Positions 1 through 5,695 of a stretch of 5,724 nucleotides of DNA are shown here, one piece after another. The translations under genes and the position numbers were made by a program. A model generated the notes under the pieces. The model was not told the origin of the DNA, ran no database searches, and was given only the letters and a program-made list of their open reading frames with translations. Where the stretch lies: contig CAQBGY010000208.1 of assembly GCA_948759685.1 (NCBI GenBank), forward strand, positions 1 through 5,724. The letters are read 5' to 3'. The number at the start of each line of letters is the position of its first letter. The first letter of the stretch is position 1. This DNA comes from an uncultured Eubacterium sp. GTDB taxonomy: Bacteria > Bacillota_A > Clostridia > Lachnospirales > Lachnospiraceae.

Positions 1-26
1 GGTTTGATCAGCTTTTAGCTTCAACC
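1..26 (-). other. Imperfect hairpin downstream of the protease/scaffold gene
   Basis: GGTT, GA and AGCT segments on one side pair with AGCT, TC and AACC on the other around a three-base loop, with bulges at 5 and 8-9. It follows the protease stop (36-38) by about 10 bases on the minus strand. Any T-tract that would make it a terminator lies beyond the contig edge, so its role cannot be decided. Confidence 0.25.
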
Positions 27-35
27 TGTGTATAA

Positions 36-368
36 TTATTTTGGGAGATTAAGATCTAACTTTACCTGATAATCTGCAGCATACTTTCTACTCAAAGTAT
101 CATTGATTTCATTATAAATTGCGGTTAGATGTGAAACTTCTTCAGACTTTTCTGCAAAAGTAATATCACCCTCTGTTTTTGTATTCCAATTGATAACAGG
201 ATCGCCATCGTTAGAATTTACATACTCAACAGAGTAAATCTTGTATCCATCTTCTTTATCAAACACATAAATCTTATTTTCATCTGCTGATAAAAGTTCA
301 TATCTGACACAATCATTACCTTCACATTTAATGTTTGAAAGAAGAGCAGTAAACTTAGTTAAATCCAT
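36..368 (-). CDS. Possible nested in-frame scaffold product (110 aa) from an internal start
   Basis: Inside the protease/scaffold gene, ATG at 368 (residue 259, MDLTKF) is preceded by GGAAGGAG (384-377) with an 8-base gap. This is better placed than the site of the full-length protein. Initiation there would give a separate 110-residue acidic protein beginning just after the Thr/Asn-rich linker, so the boundary matches a domain boundary. Phages such as lambda (Nu3 within C) make scaffolds this way. The Shine-Dalgarno bases also encode the short MEGENK segment, so coincidence is possible. Expression is inferred. Confidence 0.45.
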   Translation of the reverse strand: MDLTKFTALLSNIKCEGNDCVRYELLSADENKIYVFDKEDGYKIYSVEYVNSNDGDPVINWNTKTEGDITFAEKSEEVSHLTAIYNEINDTLSRKYAADYQVKLDLNLPK

Positions 369-1142
369 TTTGTTTTCTCCTTCCATATGTGGATTGTTAT
401 TTGTTACATTATTTTGAACAGTGGTAGTAGCAGTATTGCTTGTACCATCAGATTCATATTGTTTTAATTTTTCTAACATCAGTTCAAAATTCTGTTTGAA
501 TTTTGATTCATCAATAGAGAATTTCTTGACTTGTGAAGATTCAAAACACGGTTCCTGATTTTTGTTGTTACCATCAGTTCCTGAACTGTCACGTTTGTTT
601 AAGAGACATAATGCAGACATATGAAAATCATGAACAACAACATAACCGTCAGAATCCGTTTCACATGAGTCAAACACTATTTCCATTGATTGATTAAAAT
701 AAATCTCGTCATTATATGATGCCTCCATAATTGGATACCGATGTGACCATAAAATAACATCAACGGAAAAATATTTTCTCTGCATTCCTGACTTTTCTGT
801 AATTAAATCTTTTGATGGATTACAATCTTCTGGAATTACACCGTAAGGAATCGTTTCATCAATAAAATCAATTCCTTCATTGCTAAGAATTATTTTTCTA
901 TCATGCGATCCCACGTAGAAATTTCCGTCATCATCTTTCATGAGATGCGCCACCACAGGAATGTTTGCATATCCTTTGCGAGCGATAAATTTATCCAATG
1001 CAGCTTCAGTAATATCAGAATAGTTTCTGTTACGACCTGTATAAAAAATACTGCATCTACAACGTGTAAAATCTTCATTTAAGACTTCAAAATTAGAAAA
1101 TTTTGCAGTCATTTCAATATTTTTTAAGTTTTGTTTACTCAA
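36..1142 (-). CDS. Putative prohead protease/scaffold protein, TTG start
   Basis: This is likely the capsid maturation protease fused to a scaffold-like tail, which guides prohead assembly and is then processed. The 368-residue protein has an N-terminal domain (about 12-185) resembling phage serine prohead peptidases: FYTGRNRNYSDI (33-44), IPVVAHL (61-67), then GSHD with H80 and NQSMEI with S152, the candidate catalytic His and Ser. ALCLLNKRDS (177-186) and EPCFESS (197-203) follow, also typical of this position in clostridial phages. A probable coiled coil (about 205-230) and a Thr/Asn-rich linker (232-252) lead to an acidic C-terminal region. TTG at 1142 is chosen because GGAGG (1155-1159) lies 12 bases upstream and an in-frame TAA immediately precedes it. 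ATG at residue 11 has no ribosome site. The location after the portal supports the role. Catalytic residues are inferred by pattern only, and the protein might instead be a non-catalytic scaffold. Confidence 0.7.
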   Translation of the reverse strand: MSKQNLKNIEMTAKFSNFEVLNEDFTRCRCSIFYTGRNRNYSDITEAALDKFIARKGYANIPVVAHLMKDDDGNFYVGSHDRKIILSNEGIDFIDETIPYGVIPEDCNPSKDLITEKSGMQRKYFSVDVILWSHRYPIMEASYNDEIYFNQSMEIVFDSCETDSDGYVVVHDFHMSALCLLNKRDSSGTDGNNKNQEPCFESSQVKKFSIDESKFKQNFELMLEKLKQYESDGTSNTATTTVQNNVTNNNPHMEGENKMDLTKFTALLSNIKCEGNDCVRYELLSADENKIYVFDKEDGYKIYSVEYVNSNDGDPVINWNTKTEGDITFAEKSEEVSHLTAIYNEINDTLSRKYAADYQVKLDLNLPK

Positions 1143-1191
1143 TTAATGTCTTGTCCTCCTTCCTGAAAAAATGCATAATAAAAGAGTACAT
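1135..1191 (-). CDS. Possible 18-aa micro-ORF or 3' remnant of a split gene
   Basis: The ATG directly after the endonuclease stop, in the same frame, opens MYSFIMHFFRKEDKTLIE and then TAA. Its last eight bases overlap the TTG start of the next gene (ATTGAGTAA), an arrangement typical of coupled phage genes. The frame also contains the protease ribosome binding site. It may be the tail of a small gene interrupted by the endonuclease, with the 5' part at 2691-2741, or it may be fortuitous. No ribosome binding site of its own is evident. Confidence 0.25.
   Translation of the reverse strand: MYSFIMHFFRKEDKTLIE
1154..1164 (-). promoter_or_regulatory. Shine-Dalgarno site for the protease/scaffold gene
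   Basis: The minus strand AGGAAGGAGGA is a near-perfect ribosome binding site. Its GGAGG core is 12 bases before TTG 1142, slightly long. An ATT at ideal distance (1147) is out of frame and stops after two codons, so TTG remains the start. Confidence 0.75.
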
Positions 1192-1205
1192 TTAAGCACT
1201 CTCTT
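1180..1205 (-). terminator. Terminator-like hairpin at the endonuclease stop codon
   Basis: The minus strand AAGAGAGTGC (1205-1196) pairs with GTACTCTTTT (1189-1180) in a 10-bp stem with two G-U pairs and a six-base loop, TTAAAT. The endonuclease TAA (1194-1192) lies in the loop. Downstream is an interrupted T-rich tail with a run of six T at 1172-1166. It could end the short endonuclease transcript while allowing partial read-through to the protease gene. The broken T-tract makes it imperfect. Confidence 0.5.
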
Positions 1206-2610
1206 TTATATCTTTATTAAATTTCCAAATATGATTATATGCTTTTTTAAGTTTTCCTTTACAACATCTCAATATGAATGAAGGATTATAATTATCTGAA
1301 ATATGTATCATATCATCATAAGAATCAATATATTTTCCATCTAAATCAAACATATCTACTGGTTGCATATATCCCATTTTTTCATAATATAAATATGGAT
1401 TATCATCATTTTCTCCAACGTATCTCCATATATATCCAAAAGAATGATGTGTAACCCCTTGGCAACAATGGCTTATTGATTGATAAAAATTAGAACCAAC
1501 ACTTAATGATGCTTCAATTACACTATCAAAAGTAGTAATATAATTAAAATCTAAATCATATTGATTAACTTTCTTACCAAACTTTTCTATTCGTGTTTTA
1601 TATTTTTTAGGTGGATTTTCTGAATAACTCCACAAATAACCATGTGATTGAGATGATGTTCCAGACAAAACAGATGCTAACCTTCCTGCGCTTTTACCAT
1701 TACTAATAAATAAACTTGCTTCTGAGATAGAATTCCACCTCTTAACAAAATTTCCTTCAAGGGTAAATTGATATACAGGTTTAGTAAATGGATTGTCATT
1801 AAACCCAGCTTTAGTTGGTTTTCTTTTTGCAATATTTATTTGTAAATCTTTTAAATATATATTTGCATCATCTATTTCTTCTTGTGCGATAGTATCTTTA
1901 TATAACCAAATATAGCCTTTTGCATAATGTGGCTTTTTACTACATGCTCTCTGGACAGTACAAGGAGAGATAGTATTTGTATCTACTGATTTTGAAGAAA
2001 TATATTTATTTAATAAATTTCCTTTCATATCATATTGATAAATTGGTTTTGTACTATATACAAATTTATATTTAGAAATATCAATATCTTTGCTAAAAGA
2101 CCAATAATATCCTTTATATGATGTTAATTCTTTTATATGTTTTCTTAGTGCTACTTCGCCCTTTAGTCCTATTGCATGTACACATTCAGCAATTGATTTA
2201 TATGCAAATATTAAATTACCATAAATATCAAATTGATAAACAGGAATTGCTGTTATATATGTAGGATTCACATTACCACCATTAAGAACATTGTATCCAT
2301 TAGGAACTTTTGAATTATATTGATCAATAAAAAATATTTCTTTTTTATTCAATAATTCTGCGAGTTGTTCTTTTGTTTTACATTCTAATTTACAAACCTC
2401 TATTACAGAAAAAGAATCTATTCCATATTTCTTAAATGCACTATATATTGGTTGTGTATATTTTGCTTTTGTACTTCTGTATTGATGTTGTTGAAATCTA
2501 AAATCTATAGTTGTATTTGTTTGACCAACATATTTTTTACCATTAACCTTATTTGTAATGCAATAAATATATCCTTCATACATTCCAGTTTTCTTGTTGT
2601 AACTTATAAT
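1192..2610 (-). CDS. GIY-YIG homing endonuclease with five NUMOD1-like repeats
   Basis: This selfish DNA endonuclease cuts alleles lacking its gene so that repair copies it in. Numbering from Met at 2583 (463 residues), the catalytic GIY-YIG domain spans about 3-103: GYIY (4-7), KYVGQT (17-22), R29, H33, E82 and GYNVLNGG (96-103). These correspond to I-TevI Y17, R27, H31, E75 and N90. Five DNA-binding NUMOD1-like units follow, starting near 114, 180, 269, 338 and 408. Each opens with a PVYQFDxxGN-like strand and ends with a GYIW-like element (W161, W226, W318, W386, W453). A charged linker occupies about 231-267. The Shine-Dalgarno position favours an ATT start at 2610 (472 residues, beginning I-I-S-Y-N-K-K-T-G), with ATG 2583 as the fallback. 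The gene is visibly more AT-rich than its neighbours and splits a compact structural operon, as expected of an invader. All catalytic residues are present, so it is probably active. Confidence 0.93.
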   Translation of the reverse strand: MISYNKKTGMYEGYIYCITNKVNGKKYVGQTNTTIDFRFQQHQYRSTKAKYTQPIYSAFKKYGIDSFSVIEVCKLECKTKEQLAELLNKKEIFFIDQYNSKVPNGYNVLNGGNVNPTYITAIPVYQFDIYGNLIFAYKSIAECVHAIGLKGEVALRKHIKELTSYKGYYWSFSKDIDISKYKFVYSTKPIYQYDMKGNLLNKYISSKSVDTNTISPCTVQRACSKKPHYAKGYIWLYKDTIAQEEIDDANIYLKDLQINIAKRKPTKAGFNDNPFTKPVYQFTLEGNFVKRWNSISEASLFISNGKSAGRLASVLSGTSSQSHGYLWSYSENPPKKYKTRIEKFGKKVNQYDLDFNYITTFDSVIEASLSVGSNFYQSISHCCQGVTHHSFGYIWRYVGENDDNPYLYYEKMGYMQPVDMFDLDGKYIDSYDDMIHISDNYNPSFILRCCKGKLKKAYNHIWKFNKDIKESA

Positions 2611-2615
2611 AATTA

Positions 2616-2622
2616 CCTCCTC
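2616..2622 (-). promoter_or_regulatory. Strong Shine-Dalgarno site for the endonuclease, without ATG in range
   Basis: The minus strand reads GAGGAGG, followed by TAATTATTATAAG. The nearest ATG (2583) is 32 bases away, too far to use this site. ATT at 2610 is 5 bases away and ATA at 2607 is 8 bases away, both in the endonuclease frame. No ATG, GTG or TTG in any frame lies between the site and ATG 2583. Confidence 0.7.
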
Positions 2623-2637
2623 AATATAAAGACTTGA

Positions 2638-2646
2638 ATTATATCA
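2638..2646 (-). promoter_or_regulatory. Extended -10 promoter for the homing endonuclease
   Basis: The minus strand reads TGATATAAT, a perfect extended -10 element (TGnTATAAT) for a housekeeping-type sigma factor. The best -35 candidate at 17-base spacing is TAAAGA (2666-2661), only 3 of 6 matches, which is acceptable for an extended -10 promoter. Predicted transcription starts near 2631, about 9 bases before the Shine-Dalgarno sequence. The resulting mRNA would lack the 5' arm of the hairpin and the anti-Shine-Dalgarno strand. In AT-rich DNA such boxes also occur by chance. Confidence 0.5.
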
Positions 2647-2690
2647 ATCCAAGTCTCATTTCTTTAGAGGTAGAGATAGGAGAGTGTTAG

Positions 2691-2741
2691 TTATCCTATA
2701 TTACTCTTTACTGGTTTATCCAACCAACCATTACAATACAT
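2691..2741 (-). CDS. Possible 16-aa micro-ORF or 5' remnant of a split gene
   Basis: An ATG six bases after the preceding stop opens MYCNGWLDKPVKSNIG and then TAA. The ribosome site is weak (TAGAG overlapping the upstream stop), but coupling to the upstream gene is possible. Tight packing of the other genes suggests a gene should begin here. The frame ends just before the endonuclease leader, so it may be the truncated 5' end of a gene disrupted by the homing endonuclease. It could equally be chance. Confidence 0.3.
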   Translation of the reverse strand: MYCNGWLDKPVKSNIG

Positions 2742-2747
2742 ATTTCT

Positions 2748-2936
2748 CTAAAAGCAAATTGTTTTCTGCACAAAAAAAGAACCTTGCTCAAACTTTGAGT
2801 TCAGTTCCTTCATGAGTTCATTCGTCTGTATAAATACGAATACTTCTTTATTGTCAATGATTCTTTTTGTATATTTAAAACCAAGTGATAGAAGAGTATC
2901 TGCTTTTACTTGGTCTAAAATCAATACTTCACCCAT
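2748..2936 (-). CDS. Small phage protein of unknown function (62 aa)
   Basis: This is a soluble 62-residue protein starting MGEVLILDQ and ending GSFFVQKTICF. It has no signal peptide or membrane segment. Its pattern (LLSLGFKYTK, then VFVFIQTNELMKELNSKF) suggests a short alpha/beta fold. It is reminiscent of small phage proteins such as DUF5659, a weak recollection rather than an identification. I chose ATG at 2936 because AGGTAGGTG, overlapping the portal stop, ends 9 bases before it. A GTG four codons upstream (2948, giving 66 residues) lies inside that Shine-Dalgarno sequence and has no good site of its own. The gene begins 16 bases after the portal stop and is probably translationally coupled to it. 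A role in the head or connector is inferred from position only. Confidence 0.75.
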   Translation of the reverse strand: MGEVLILDQVKADTLLSLGFKYTKRIIDNKEVFVFIQTNELMKELNSKFEQGSFFVQKTICF

Positions 2937-2952
2937 ATGTTCAATCACCTAC

Positions 2953-4500
2953 CTAAACATCTCTATTTGCTTTATTGTTTTCATCATCTTCTCTAGTCTG
3001 AGTACCACTATCAGATAAATCATCTTCACTCTTTTGTGGTCTGCCACCTTTATCTGTAATATCAGAATTATTACCGCTTTGTGTATATGATGTATTCAGC
3101 GGTTTCCATTTATCAAAAACATCACCCAGAATAGAATTTTCCAAAATAGAATTACCTAAAAGTTTGGCGGTATTTATACCGTTGGCAGCGAGCATACGCC
3201 CTTTTACTGGTGCTGACACTTGTGCTAATTTTAGTTGTGTATCTATGTAATCACTTATATCAAAAACAGTAGTAGGAAGAATACTGTATTCAAACTGATA
3301 TGTTTTATAAACATGACCACGCAATTTCATCTGTAAATCAACCCAAGATTCTAACATTCGATAAATTCTATAAATGTCAGATGAATCAACCTTAATAGAG
3401 TATTTTAATTCTGATCCAGAAGAGGCAGAGGATATAAGAGCTTTAGAAATCCCACATTCTGTATAGAAATTCTCAACAGCATCAGCGACTTTATTAGAAT
3501 CGTCTGATGCAGTAGATTTTGATTCTAATAACTGCATCTTCATTGGTGTTGGTACAACGCCCCAGGATGTAGGTACAACATTCTTGGTCATTTCAGTGAA
3601 TGGTGTGATAATTTCATCACCCATAGACATCTGCCCATCTTCGTTAGTTGGTATTTCAAGACAAACTAATTTATAAGCATCTGCCTCTGTTTTTGCTTTT
3701 GCCAAATCCTTATAGTCATCAATGTCAAGTATGGAGATTATTATTTGAAACAAAGCCGGATATGGATAAATAAAATCATTGTTATACTTTAAACATAAAG
3801 ATTTTTCATATGGAATCATAACCATGTTATTTGGGGATATTTTCTTTGACTCTTCCAATAGTTCTTGTAATTCTAGTGGGAGAGTATTGAAATATGAATC
3901 AGTTAGAAGACTTCGATTAATAGCATATTGATATACATTTCCATTTACAATACTTTTTATTTCGCAGTATTTAGAATCAATCCAATATATAGAAATATCC
4001 GTTTCTGTTTCTGTAACAAATCCAAAGCATATATCTTCAATAAAAAGTTTTTTCATGATGTCAGATATACGATTTTCTAATTTGAATTTATTAACTTGGT
4101 CTACATATTTATAATAATTTGACTGAATGGTTTTTTCATTGATTTTTGTGTCCTTTAGAATTAAATCAACAGTCCAATTTATTACTGCCATATCAGTAAA
4201 GTAATCTATAAGTCTTTTATAATACCCACTTTTAAGGTACATATATTGTGAAAGTCGTACCACGCCTTTACCGTATTGTTCTGGGTACTGAGCCATTCTT
4301 AAAATTTGATCTCTGGTAAAACCACACAATCTGCCATATCTATCAAAAGCACCTCTATAACTAAGCTCACTAAGGCATAAGCGTTTAAGTGCTGTAAACG
4401 AAAAAGTCGGTGATTTCCCATTCAGAAAACTATCTATATTCTTTTTATCTTCTTGAAACTGTTCTTTTATTGCTCCGTTGTTATTTATATTTTCTTTAAT
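2953..4500 (-). CDS. Phage portal protein, ATT start
   Basis: The portal is the dodecameric ring at one capsid vertex that docks the terminase, passes DNA and joins the tail. The 515-residue reading (ATT start) fits the usual 400-550 residue portal length. Supporting features are the N-terminal FTRDQILRM segment with a helical YLKSGYYKRLIDYF stretch, the central proline-aromatic region (IYPYPALFQIIISILDIDDY), and the C-terminal polar tail (GGRPQKSEDDLSDSGTQTRE), which is common in portals of Firmicutes phages. Position after terL and before a protease-like gene also fits. The first canonical-type start in frame is TTG at 4329, but the frame is open back to 4507 with plausible coding sequence (IDSFLNGKSPTFSFTALKR). 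That stretch has no ATG, GTG or TTG. AAAGGCGGTG (4508-4517) sits exactly 7 bases before ATT 4500, so I choose ATT. The alternative is a 458-residue product from TTG. The portal call is confident and the start moderately so. Confidence 0.88.
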   Translation of the reverse strand: MKENINNNGAIKEQFQEDKKNIDSFLNGKSPTFSFTALKRLCLSELSYRGAFDRYGRLCGFTRDQILRMAQYPEQYGKGVVRLSQYMYLKSGYYKRLIDYFTDMAVINWTVDLILKDTKINEKTIQSNYYKYVDQVNKFKLENRISDIMKKLFIEDICFGFVTETETDISIYWIDSKYCEIKSIVNGNVYQYAINRSLLTDSYFNTLPLELQELLEESKKISPNNMVMIPYEKSLCLKYNNDFIYPYPALFQIIISILDIDDYKDLAKAKTEADAYKLVCLEIPTNEDGQMSMGDEIITPFTEMTKNVVPTSWGVVPTPMKMQLLESKSTASDDSNKVADAVENFYTECGISKALISSASSGSELKYSIKVDSSDIYRIYRMLESWVDLQMKLRGHVYKTYQFEYSILPTTVFDISDYIDTQLKLAQVSAPVKGRMLAANGINTAKLLGNSILENSILGDVFDKWKPLNTSYTQSGNNSDITDKGGRPQKSEDDLSDSGTQTREDDENNKANRDV

Positions 4501-4507
4501 GTTTGCT

Positions 4508-4517
4508 CACCGCCTTT
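4508..4517 (-). promoter_or_regulatory. Shine-Dalgarno site deciding the portal ATT start
   Basis: The minus strand reads AAAGGCGGTG, one mismatch from the ideal AAAGGAGGTG. It lies directly after the terL TAG stop (4518-4520) and 7 bases before ATT at 4498-4500. No ATG, GTG or TTG in the portal frame lies in range. An out-of-frame GTG (4508-4510) stops after four codons. Confidence 0.7.
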
Positions 4518-5695
4518 CTAATGAGAATATAGTTTTGGTTTTCGTGCAAGAGCAGTAAGAGAGGAGACGTTGGTTGATGTATTATTCGGTTTTTTCAAGC
4601 GTGTTTCTAATTGACACTGAACCCAATAATTGTAACCAACACTAGATACACGGTCTTTTCTCATACCAGATTTTTCATACACTTTAATATTTACCCCTTT
4701 TGCTTCATATTCAAGATTGATTAATTCATTGATGAGCAGAGTGGTATGAATATACGGTAACTGTAATAATGTTTTATCACTTACTTGTAAAGAATTATAA
4801 CCACGAGTATCCTTTAGAATTTCTTCTGCTTCAAATTCATTTATAAGTAAATTGATTTTATGCTGACGAAAACCTTCTCTTAAACTCAGATACATATCAT
4901 TATTAAATTGAGCAGTAGCTTGTATTGCCCAGATTACTTTTGGAGCATTTTGAACCTTACATCTATCTGCATATACTTTATCATTACAGCAACTTAAAGC
5001 ACCATATGTTTTACCCATGATTGGATCATACATATCTTTAATCAAACAATCATAAACGCCAAGACCAATACCTTTAACATCAAGAGCAATATAAGTACAT
5101 TTATACATATCAAAATATCTGCGAATAATTAAAGCCAATTCGTCTGTATTTAATCCTTCGTGGTTTTCCGTATAAATCATATTTCCAATATACTTTTGAT
5201 TATTTGTAGGAATTGCACTATTGATAAAAATAGAAGCAGCATCGTTATTTTGCTTTTTAGAAGCAAGTAAGGCAACGTCCGTAGATATGATTCTTTGTTC
5301 ATTTGGTTTGAGTTCTGGTATTTTTATATCTTTTGCTGGAATTAACCTTGATATATGTTCAGGATATACGCATTTCTTTAGGACACGATTTTTAGAAGTG
5401 TCTTCATATGAAAATAAACTTCCATCTTTATCACCATACCAAAGGCAGCCCATTTCCATATCCCAAGCCATTTCAGAAAAATCTGCTTCTGACATTTCAT
5501 CTTCAACTTGTTCTCTTGATAACAAACTTTCTTTGATTGAAATTTGATACGGGAGTCCACATATAAAATATTTCTTAGTATCATTAACAAGATTTGCACA
5601 ATAAGCTTTTGCCTTTTCAAAAGACCAGTGGCTCTTGAACCAGCAGCTCGACATATATATCTCTTTATTTCTTTCTACTAAGTGTTTATACTCTT
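4518..5695 (-). CDS. terL: Phage terminase large subunit, C-terminal part (5' truncated by contig end)
   Basis: The terminase large subunit is the ATP-driven motor and nuclease that cuts phage DNA and packages it through the portal. Only about 391 residues are here. Numbering from the internal Met at 5654, the segment at 2-10 (SSCWFKSHW) resembles the Ser-Ser/Tyr-Lys motif that ends the ATPase domain. The RNase H-like nuclease follows, with likely metal-binding acidic residues D126 (STDVAL), D192 (ALDVKG) and D334 (KDRVSS). The Walker A and B motifs must lie beyond the contig. The ATG at 5654 is probably not the real start: the frame stays open upstream (EYKHLVERNKEIY precedes it), it lacks a good ribosome binding site, and the stop seen upstream (5694-5696) uses a base belonging to the sequencing adapter. 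The gene ends in TAG, 17 bases before the portal start. Family assignment is confident. The exact packaging type (cos or pac) cannot be told. Confidence 0.9.

Larger units (their letters stand above)
2614..2672 (-). promoter_or_regulatory. Leader hairpin with anti-Shine-Dalgarno strand, upstream of the homing endonuclease
   Basis: Read on the minus strand, 2657-2645 pairs with 2641-2629 in an uninterrupted 13-bp stem (GAGACTTGGATTG against TAATTCAAGTCTT, three G-U pairs) with an ATA loop. Outside it, TACCTCT (2672-2666) can pair with GGAGGTA (2620-2614), which is the core of the endonuclease Shine-Dalgarno sequence. A transcript reading in from the portal side could therefore fold into a structure that blocks endonuclease translation. 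T-rich bases after the hairpin (TTTATATT) also allow a weak terminator reading. The pairing is seen directly and its function is inferred. Confidence 0.6.

Noticed and set aside
1175..1180. Promoter (-10 TATTAT) for the protease/scaffold gene
   Set aside because: One box with one mismatch, no -35 at the right spacing and no extended element. Too likely by chance in AT-rich DNA.
2666..2708. Pseudoknot or riboswitch in the endonuclease leader (AGAGT/ACTCT interleaved with ATAGG/CCTAT)
   Set aside because: The pairings are only five bases each, alternative nested folds use the same bases, and no known riboswitch consensus is recognisable.
1135..2747. Group I intron hosting the endonuclease
   Set aside because: Only about 50 bases downstream and 165 upstream are non-endonuclease sequence, part of them promoter and ribosome site. 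I see no convincing P7/R-S core elements. A free-standing homing gene fits better.
2452..3018. Plus-strand open frames at 2452-2637 and 2812-3018
   Set aside because: They lie largely opposite well-supported minus-strand genes, have hydrophobic low-complexity translations typical of antisense AT-rich sequence, and lack any gene-like neighbour on that strand.
5221..5620. Open frames at 5221-5547 (plus) and 5378-5620 (minus, other frame)
   Set aside because: Both overlap the terminase coding sequence, which has clear family motifs. Their translations look like shadow frames.
4518..5654. A complete ATPase-less terminase or stand-alone nuclease
   Set aside because: The start depends on a stop formed by adapter sequence. 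The open upstream frame and the mid-protein motif at the N-terminus indicate truncation.
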